From contig JACRBR010000257.1 in the NCBI GenBank assembly GCA_016213125.1, positions 1 to 10,493 on the forward strand: 10,493 nucleotides of DNA, given 5' to 3'. Positions 5,356-10,493 of this stretch are shown piece by piece; position 1 is the first letter of the stretch; every line of letters starts with the position of its first letter. The stretch is from Chloroflexota bacterium (lineage in GTDB: Bacteria; Chloroflexota; Dehalococcoidia; DSTF01; JACRBR01). The notes beneath the pieces are model-generated. The model had not been told where the DNA came from and ran no database searches. It saw only the letters and a program-made list of their open reading frames with translations. The position numbers and the translations under genes are program-made.

Positions 5356-5823
5356 ATGCGCGTGGCAATCGGCACTGATCACGGAGGGTTCGCGCTGAAG
5401 GCGGAGATCCTCGCCGAGGTGCGGTCGCTGGGCCACGACGTCATCGACAAGGGGACGGACAGCACGGCGGCGGTGGATTACCCGGACTTCGCCGAGGCCG
5501 TCGGCCTGAGCGTGGCATCGGGCGAGGCGGAGCGAGGCATCGTCCTGTGCGGAAGTGGGGTGGGCGCGTCGATCGCGGCGTGCAAGATCCCGGGCGTGCG
5601 CGCCGCCGTATGCCACGACACATACTCGGCGCACCAGGGCGTCGAGCACGATGACATGAATGTGCTGACGATCGGCGCGCGGATCGTCGGACCTGAGCTG
5701 GCGCGGGAGCTGGTGCGGGCGTTCCTGGGGGCGAAGTTCTCGGGCGAGGAGCGCCACGAGCGGCGGCTCAAGAAAGTGCTGGCGATCGAGGCGCGCTACA
5801 CCCGCGAGAAGGAGAACGTGTGA
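5356..5823 (+). CDS. rpiB: Ribose-5-phosphate isomerase B
   Basis: This 155-residue RpiB/LacAB-type isomerase interconverts ribulose-5-phosphate and ribose-5-phosphate. It begins RVAIGTDHGGFALK with Asp8-His9 at the phosphosugar site, followed by VDYPDF (40-45), the catalytic loop GIVLCGSGVGAS (61-72) with Cys65 as the likely general base, and CHDTYSAHQGVEHDDMNVL (86-104) with His98 as the likely ring-opening histidine. The cysteine makes it the E. coli type rather than the actinobacterial type that uses glutamate. GAAGG (5344-5348) is seven bases before the ATG, inside the end of tkt. The stop TGA shares its last base with the tal start (TGATG), and a second in-frame TGA follows at once. Placement between tkt and tal supports pentose rather than galactose or allose metabolism. 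It is cytosolic and usually a dimer or tetramer. Confidence 0.95.
   Translation: MRVAIGTDHGGFALKAEILAEVRSLGHDVIDKGTDSTAAVDYPDFAEAVGLSVASGEAERGIVLCGSGVGASIAACKIPGVRAAVCHDTYSAHQGVEHDDMNVLTIGARIVGPELARELVRAFLGAKFSGEERHERRLKKVLAIEARYTREKENV
5809..5814 (+). promoter_or_regulatory. Shine-Dalgarno AAGGAG for tal
   Basis: AAGGAG lies within the last codons of rpiB, eight bases before ATG 5823. It favours that ATG over the adjacent in-frame GTG at 5820. Confidence 0.7.
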
Positions 5824-6965
5824 TGACCAAACTGCAGGCACTCTTCGCGCAGCAGGGACAGTCGCCGTGGCTGGACTTCATCCGGCGCAACATGCTGAAC
5901 GACGGCGGGCTGGCGCGGTACGTGGAGGACGGGATCCGCGGCGTGACGGCGAACCCGACGATCTTCTCGCAGGCGATCGGCGCGGGTGACGACTACGACG
6001 AGCAGATCGGCGAGCTGGCAGGGCAGGGAATCGCGCCGCGGGAGATGTTCGACCACATCGCGCTGCGGGACATCAGGCAGGCGTGCGACATCCTGCGCCC
6101 GGTGTTCGATTCGTCTGGTGGCAGCGACGGGTTCGTGAGCATCGAGGTGTCGCCGGACAAAGCGTTCCAGACGCAGGCGAGCATCGACGAGGCGACGAGG
6201 TGGTGGTCCCGCATCGACCGTCCGAACCTGTTCGTGAAGATCCCGGGAACGACGGAAGGCGTGCCGGCCATCGAGGAGTGCCTGGCCGCGGGCGTGAACA
6301 TCAACATCACGCTGCTGTTCGCGGTCTCCTACTACGAGCAAGTGATGGAGGCGTACCTGCGCGCGCTGGAGCGGCGACTGGCCGCGGGCCAGGATCTGCG
6401 AGCGACGAATTCGGTGGCGAGCTTCTTCGTGAGCCGCGTGGATACGGCCGCGGACAAGCTGCTGGAAGCGAAGATGACGGAGGCGAAGACGACGGGCGAG
6501 CGTGGGAAGCTGCACTCGCTGCAGGGACAGGTGGCGAACGCGAACGCGAAGGTCGCGTACCAGCGGTACCTCGCCGTGTTTGGGAGCGAGCGGTTCGCGA
6601 AGCTGAAGGCGGCGGGCGCAAAGGTGCAGCGGCCGCTCTGGGCCAGCACGGGGACGAAGAACAAGGCCTACAGCGACGTGCTGTACGTCGACAACCTGAT
6701 CGGCCCGGATACGGTGAACACACTGCCGCCGGCGACGATCGAGGCGTTCGAGGATCACGGCGTATTGCGACGGACGATCGACGACGGCGTGGACGAGGCG
6801 GAGGGGGTGCTGCGAGACCTGGCCGAGGTTGGCATCTCGCTCGACGGGATCACGGACAAGCTGCAGGCCGATGGCGTCGAGGCGTTCACGAAGTCGTTCA
6901 ACGAGATCGCCGAGACGACGGAGAAGAAGGCGGACGAGATCAAGGCCAGGGCCACGGCCGCATGA
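5823..6965 (+). CDS. tal: Transaldolase (long form, Tal/Pgi-associated type)
   Basis: The 380-residue protein transfers a dihydroxyacetone unit from sedoheptulose-7-P to glyceraldehyde-3-P, making erythrose-4-P and fructose-6-P. Visible signatures are GIRGVTANPTIFSQAI (37-52), SIEVSP (106-111), RPNLFVKIPGT (133-143) with Schiff-base Lys139, and NINITLLFAVSYYEQVMEAY (159-178), then ATNSVASFFVSRVD and the late WASTGTKNKAYSDVLYVD. The length places it with the roughly 370-residue class also found in actinobacteria and fused to Pgi in cyanobacteria, not with the 220-residue MipB type. The stop overlaps the pgi start by four bases (ATGA), implying coupled translation and near equal amounts. The preceding rpiB overlaps by one base. 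A GTG one codon upstream is a possible but weaker start. All key residues are present. Confidence 0.96.
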   Translation: MTKLQALFAQQGQSPWLDFIRRNMLNDGGLARYVEDGIRGVTANPTIFSQAIGAGDDYDEQIGELAGQGIAPREMFDHIALRDIRQACDILRPVFDSSGGSDGFVSIEVSPDKAFQTQASIDEATRWWSRIDRPNLFVKIPGTTEGVPAIEECLAAGVNINITLLFAVSYYEQVMEAYLRALERRLAAGQDLRATNSVASFFVSRVDTAADKLLEAKMTEAKTTGERGKLHSLQGQVANANAKVAYQRYLAVFGSERFAKLKAAGAKVQRPLWASTGTKNKAYSDVLYVDNLIGPDTVNTLPPATIEAFEDHGVLRRTIDDGVDEAEGVLRDLAEVGISLDGITDKLQADGVEAFTKSFNEIAETTEKKADEIKARATAA

Positions 6966-8650
6966 AGCTGACGCTGGGGCGCTACGAGGAGGCTGTGCGG
7001 CATCGCGCGGCCGAGCTGGCGCCCGGCGTTGAACGCGTGTGGCGCCGGGACGCCTCGTTCTGGGGCGGCGACGACGCCCGTGCGAAATCGGTCTCCAACC
7101 GGCTGGGCTGGCTCGACATCGCCGCGCACATGCGTGAGCGCGCGGGCGAGCTCGCACAGTTCGCCGACCAGGTGCGAGCGGATGGATTCCGCGACGCCGT
7201 GGTACTGGGGATGGGTGGCAGCTCGCTGGCGCCTGAGGTCCTGCGGCAGCGCATCGCCGATCGAGGCAGCGACGGGCATGCTCGGCTCCATGTCCTGGAT
7301 ACCACGGACCCGGCGACGATCCTCACGACGACGCGAGCGATCGACCCGGCGACGACGCTGTTCTTCGTGTCGTCGAAGTCGGGCACGACGATCGAGGCGA
7401 ACTCGCTGTTCGCGTACTTCCACGAGCTGGTGCGCGGCGCGAAGGGGGAGCGGGCGGGCGCGAACTTCGTCGCGATCACGGACGAAGGGACGCCGCTGCA
7501 GGCGCTAGCGAAGGAGCACGGGTTCCGGCGCTGCTTCGTGAACCCATCCGACATCGGTGGGCGGTACTCGGCGCTGTCGTACTTCGGGCTCGTGCCCGCC
7601 GCCGTGGCGGGTGTCGATATCGTGAAGCTGCTCGACCGCGGGGTCGCGGCGATGGAGGCGGCGAAGGCGCCGGACGGCGAGGCGCTGCTGCTGGGGGCGG
7701 CGCTGGGCGAACTGGCGCTGGCAGGGCGAGACAAGTGCACGTTGCTGGTTTCGCCGGGGATCGCGTCGTTCGGGCTGTGGGCGGAGCAGCTCATCGCCGA
7801 GAGCACGGGGAAAGAGGGTCGCGGCATCCTGCCGGTCGACGGCGACCCGCCGGTCGCCGCGGAGTCATACGGCGCCGACCGCGCGTTCGTGCAGCTGCGG
7901 CTCGACGGCGACGACAACGCCGCGACGGACGTGCTGGCGGCGGAGCTGGTGGCGGAGGGCCATCCGGTCATCGCGATCGACCTTGCGGACGCGTACGACC
8001 TGGGGCGGGAGTTCTTCCGGTGGGAGTTCGCGGTCGCGATCGCGGGGCAGGTGCTGGGCATCAATCCCTTCGACGAGCCGAACGTGCAGGAGTCGAAGGA
8101 CAACACCAACCGCGTGCTGCGGGAGTTCGAGTCGAGCGGAGTGCTCGATATGGCGGGCATCGACGAAACGAAGGAGCCGCTGGCGATCACGACGAGCGCG
8201 CACGCCGCGTCGGGGGACCTGCGATACGTCCTGTCCGAGTTGCTGACCGGCGTAGAGGCGCCGGAGTACGTGGCCATCACGGCGTACCTGATGCAAGCCG
8301 CGGAGACGGACGCGTCGTTTGCGGGCGTCCGCTCGGCCGTGGTGGACGCGCGCGGTGCGGCGACGACGCTGGGCTACGGCCCGCGGTTCCTGCATTCGAC
8401 CGGGCAGCTCCACAAGGGCGGGCCACCGCGCGGCGTCTTCCTCCAGGTGACCGCGGCCGACGCGGAAGACGTCGCGATTCCCGGATGTCCGTTCACCTTC
8501 GGGCAGCTGAAACGCGCGCAGGCGATCGGGGACTTCCAGGCCCTGGTGGATCACGGCCGCCCCGTCGTGCGCGTCCACCTGGGCAGTGATATCGATGGCG
8601 GGCTCGTGGCGCTGCGTGACGCGGTGGTTTCGGCCCTGCGCGCGACGTAG
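6962..8650 (+). CDS. pgi: Glucose-6-phosphate isomerase
   Basis: The 562-residue enzyme interconverts glucose-6-P and fructose-6-P, feeding fructose-6-P from Tal and Tkt back to Zwf. SIS-type sugar-phosphate motifs are clear: VLGMGGSSLAPEVL, the phosphate loop VSSKSGTTIE (136-145), and IGGRYSALSYFG. The catalytic Glu280 is in QLIAESTGKEG, Lys379 in INPFDEPNVQESKDNT matches the family's catalytic lysine, and the C-terminal FLHSTGQLHKGGP (476-488) is conserved in this subfamily. The sequence is of the type found as the C-terminal half of bifunctional transaldolase/Pgi proteins; here it is a separate protein starting at ATG 6962 inside the tal stop. No strong Shine-Dalgarno is seen, so translation is probably coupled to tal. 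The frame is open far upstream through tal, but that reading is arginine- and glycine-rich shadow sequence. The stop is 18 bases before gnd. Confidence 0.95.
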   Translation: MKLTLGRYEEAVRHRAAELAPGVERVWRRDASFWGGDDARAKSVSNRLGWLDIAAHMRERAGELAQFADQVRADGFRDAVVLGMGGSSLAPEVLRQRIADRGSDGHARLHVLDTTDPATILTTTRAIDPATTLFFVSSKSGTTIEANSLFAYFHELVRGAKGERAGANFVAITDEGTPLQALAKEHGFRRCFVNPSDIGGRYSALSYFGLVPAAVAGVDIVKLLDRGVAAMEAAKAPDGEALLLGAALGELALAGRDKCTLLVSPGIASFGLWAEQLIAESTGKEGRGILPVDGDPPVAAESYGADRAFVQLRLDGDDNAATDVLAAELVAEGHPVIAIDLADAYDLGREFFRWEFAVAIAGQVLGINPFDEPNVQESKDNTNRVLREFESSGVLDMAGIDETKEPLAITTSAHAASGDLRYVLSELLTGVEAPEYVAITAYLMQAAETDASFAGVRSAVVDARGAATTLGYGPRFLHSTGQLHKGGPPRGVFLQVTAADAEDVAIPGCPFTFGQLKRAQAIGDFQALVDHGRPVVRVHLGSDIDGGLVALRDAVVSALRAT

Positions 8651-8656
8651 GCCGAC

Positions 8657-8663
8657 GGGGAGG
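8657..8663 (+). promoter_or_regulatory. Ribosome binding site GGGGAGG for gnd
   Basis: GGGGAGG lies in the 18-base gap after pgi, five bases before ATG 8669. It is the strongest ribosome binding site inside the operon, at the only gap that is not an overlap or two bases long. Confidence 0.7.
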
Positions 8664-8668
8664 TCGAT

Positions 8669-9574
8669 ATGGACATCGGGATGGTGGGGCTGGGGCGGAT
8701 GGGGGCGAACATGACGCAGCGGCTGCTCGACGGTGGGCACCGCGTCGTCGTGACGGACTTGAACACGGACGCAGTGAAGGCGTCGGCCGCTGCCGGGGCC
8801 GTACCCGCGGACTCGCTGGCGGATGTGGTGTCGAAGCTCGAGGCGCGCCGCGCGATCTGGATGATGGTGCCGTCGGGGGCGCCGGTGCAGTCGACGATCG
8901 ACACTCTGGCGCCGCTGTTGTCGAAGGGCGACGTGGTGATCGATGGCGGGAACTCGAACTACCACGACTCGATGCGGCGTGCGGAAGAACTGGCGGCGCG
9001 GGGCATCGACTACCTCGACGCGGGGACGAGCGGCGGGATCTGGGGACTACGGGAGGGATTCTGCCTGATGGTCGGGGGCACGGACGCTGCCTTTGCGCTC
9101 GTGGAGCCGGTACTGAAGACGCTCGCACCGGCCGACGGCTACGCGCACGTCGGTCCGAGCGGGGCGGGGCACTTTGTGAAGATGGTCCACAACGGGATCG
9201 AGTACGGGCTGATGGCGGCGTACGGAGAGGGGTTCGAGCTGCTGGCGGGCTCGAAGTTCGACCTGGACCTGCACCAGGTGTCGGCGCTGTGGAACCGCGG
9301 CTCGGTGGTGCGTTCGTGGCTGCTGGAGCTGACGGAGCGGGCGTTCGCACGCGATCCGCAGCTGGAGTCGATCAAGGGATTCGTGCAGGACTCGGGCGAG
9401 GGGCGGTGGACCGTGCAGGAGGCGCTGGACCAGGACGTTCCCGCGCCCATCATCACGCTGTCGCTCATGCGGCGGTTCGCGTCACGGCAGCCGGAGTCGT
9501 TCTCGGCGAAGGTCCAGGCGGCGCTGCGCAACGAGTTCGGGGGCCATGCGGTGCAGCAGACGGAGAAGGCGTAA
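8669..9574 (+). CDS. gnd: 6-Phosphogluconate dehydrogenase, decarboxylating, short (GndA-like) form
   Basis: The 301-residue protein oxidatively decarboxylates 6-phosphogluconate to ribulose-5-P. It starts with a Rossmann motif, MDIGMVGLGRMGANM, and its second strand ends VVVTDLN with Asp30 where NADP-type enzymes usually carry NRT, which suggests NAD+ preference. Substrate motifs follow: VIDGGNSNYHDS (90-101), DAGTSGGIWGLREG (117-130) and GHFVKMVHNGIEYG (167-180) with catalytic Lys171, Asn175 and Glu178. It lacks the C-terminal extension of the roughly 470-residue enzyme, and belongs to the short class often annotated as NAD-dependent. A generic 3-hydroxyisobutyrate dehydrogenase is less likely, because the MVHNGIEYG and GGNSNYHDS signatures are specific to 6-phosphogluconate enzymes and the neighbour is zwf. 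It follows pgi by 18 bases and precedes zwf by two. Confidence 0.95.
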   Translation: MDIGMVGLGRMGANMTQRLLDGGHRVVVTDLNTDAVKASAAAGAVPADSLADVVSKLEARRAIWMMVPSGAPVQSTIDTLAPLLSKGDVVIDGGNSNYHDSMRRAEELAARGIDYLDAGTSGGIWGLREGFCLMVGGTDAAFALVEPVLKTLAPADGYAHVGPSGAGHFVKMVHNGIEYGLMAAYGEGFELLAGSKFDLDLHQVSALWNRGSVVRSWLLELTERAFARDPQLESIKGFVQDSGEGRWTVQEALDQDVPAPIITLSLMRRFASRQPESFSAKVQAALRNEFGGHAVQQTEKA

Positions 9575-9576
9575 CC

Positions 9577-10493
9577 ATGACAACGGAGACGCCGGTCAAC
9601 CCGCTGCGTTCCGGGATGCGCGTCCAGCGCTCGCCGGAGGCTTGCGCAGTCGTGGTGTTCGGGGCGACGGGCGACCTTACGGCGCGCAAGCTGGTGCCGG
9701 CGCTGTACAACCTGGCGCGGCTGAGGATGCTGCCGGGCGGGTTCTCGGTGGTGGGGTTCGCACGGCGCGACTGGTCGGACGAGCAGTTCCGCGCCGTCAT
9801 GAAGGAGGGCGTCGAGAAGTTCTCACGCGCGCCGCTCCAGGAGGAGATCTGGGACAGCTTCGCGCGGGGGCTGCACTACGTGAGCGGCACGTTCGACGAC
9901 GCGGGCGCGTACTTCCGGCTGGGGCAGCGGCTGTTGGCGCAGGACGCAGCACACGGGGCGGGCGGGAACCGGCTGTTCTACCTGGCGACGCCGCCGGATT
10001 CGTACACAACGATCGCACAGCACCTGGGCGCTGCGGAGCTGGCGCGCGGCGCGAGGACGGGAGGCTGGGCGCGCCTGGTCGTCGAGAAGCCGTACGGGCG
10101 GGACCTGACGTCGGCGCGGGAACTGGACCGCGAAATCGGCAAGGTGTTCCGGGAGCGGCAGATCTACCGAATCGACCACTACCTGGGGAAGGAGACGGTG
10201 CAGAACATCCTGGTGTTCCGGTTTGGGAACGGGATCTTCGAGCCGATCTGGAACCGGCGTTACGTGGATAACGTGCAGGTGTCGGTCGCCGAGACGGTGG
10301 GCGTCGAGGGGCGAGGCGGGTACTACGAGCACGCGGGGGCGCTGCGGGACATGGTGCAGAACCACCTGCTGCAGGTGCTGGCGCTGGTGGCGATGGAGCC
10401 GGTGGCATCGTTTACGGGCGACGCAGTGCGGGACGAGAAGGCGAAGGTGTTCCGCGCGGTCACGCCGATCGAGGACATCGGACGGGATACGGC
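9577..10493 (+). CDS. zwf: Glucose-6-phosphate 1-dehydrogenase, N-terminal 305 residues (runs off right edge)
   Basis: From ATG 9577 the frame is open to the right edge, giving 305 residues of a protein that normally has about 490-510. It oxidises glucose-6-P to 6-phosphogluconolactone, the entry step of the oxidative pathway. The nucleotide-binding motif VVFGATGDLTARKLVPALYN (26-45) is followed by GFARRDW (60-66), whose Arg63 aligns with the arginine that contacts the 2'-phosphate of NADP+ in the Leuconostoc enzyme. EKPYGRD (170-176) and the signature RIDHYLGKE (198-206) with His201 place the glucose-6-P site and catalytic dyad. GGAGAAGG (9562-9569), seven bases upstream within gnd, is the ribosome binding site. 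A short extra N-terminal segment (about 20 residues) precedes the fold. The gene is two bases after gnd. Downstream partners such as opcA or pgl could lie beyond the window. Confidence 0.96.
   Translation, partial: MTTETPVNPLRSGMRVQRSPEACAVVVFGATGDLTARKLVPALYNLARLRMLPGGFSVVGFARRDWSDEQFRAVMKEGVEKFSRAPLQEEIWDSFARGLHYVSGTFDDAGAYFRLGQRLLAQDAAHGAGGNRLFYLATPPDSYTTIAQHLGAAELARGARTGGWARLVVEKPYGRDLTSARELDREIGKVFRERQIYRIDHYLGKETVQNILVFRFGNGIFEPIWNRRYVDNVQVSVAETVGVEGRGGYYEHAGALRDMVQNHLLQVLALVAMEPVASFTGDAVRDEKAKVFRAVTPIEDIGRDT

Noticed and set aside
6083..6961. Upstream extension of the pgi frame through tal, giving an apparent 855-residue protein
   Set aside because: The extra part is an out-of-frame reading of tal with Arg/Gly-rich composition. 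Family length and the ATGA overlap support ATG 6962.
4645..8280. Very long open frames on the minus strand (hundreds of codons) opposite tkt, rpiB, tal and pgi
   Set aside because: GC-rich third positions leave few stops on the antisense strand. The translations are rich in Arg, Ala, Ser and Pro without any recognisable motif, while the plus strand encodes complete conserved enzymes.
1..10493. CRISPR array, mobile element, phage or defence island
   Set aside because: No spaced long direct repeats, transposase or integrase motifs, tRNA-linked attachment site, or defence proteins were found. The only repeats are the short 7- and 9-base tandems.

Overview
The window is GC-rich and densely coded, with short intergenic gaps, 4-base gene overlaps and some GTG starts. 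Gene content (an F420/luciferase-type oxidoreductase, a small nitroreductase, a short NAD-type 6-phosphogluconate dehydrogenase, and transaldolase next to glucose-6-phosphate isomerase) fits a free-living, heterotrophic, high-GC bacterium. Chloroflexota or a neighbouring terrabacterial lineage is my best guess. That guess rests on protein style and gene order, not on a phylogenetic marker.

Layout. Left part (1-3065): five genes in alternating orientation. A luciferase-like monooxygenase (partial, minus strand) diverges from a coupled nitroreductase-sulfotransferase pair (plus). This pair converges on a cupin gene (minus), which in turn diverges from a PLP-fold, D-cysteine-desulfhydrase-like gene (plus). 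The gaps hold short tandem repeats (7-base period at 264-291, 9-base period at about 1539-1571) and a perfect 10-bp inverted repeat over the luciferase-like gene's start codon. The PLP-fold protein appears to lack the Schiff-base lysine of its family and one catalytic tyrosine, which makes it the most unusual protein here.

Right part (3066-10493): a 251-base non-coding leader is followed by a tight six-gene plus-strand operon for the pentose phosphate pathway: tkt, rpiB, tal, pgi, gnd, zwf (zwf runs off the right edge). Gaps within the operon are 2, -1, -4, 18 and 2 bases, so it is almost certainly one transcript. Zwf and Gnd carry out the oxidative branch, RpiB, Tkt and Tal the carbon rearrangement, and Pgi returns fructose-6-phosphate to glucose-6-phosphate. 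Together they encode a cyclic pathway that can oxidise hexose repeatedly for reducing power. 6-Phosphogluconolactonase and ribulose-5-phosphate epimerase are not in the window. The leader can form a strong GC hairpin whose 5' arm can also pair with an upstream segment, an arrangement seen in attenuators, but I do not recognise a known riboswitch.

No tRNA, rRNA, CRISPR array, transposase, integrase or phage gene was seen. Third-position base use differs by strand (minus genes C-ending, plus genes G-rich), so the plus strand is G-rich regardless of gene direction. This looks like replication-strand bias rather than gene transfer.
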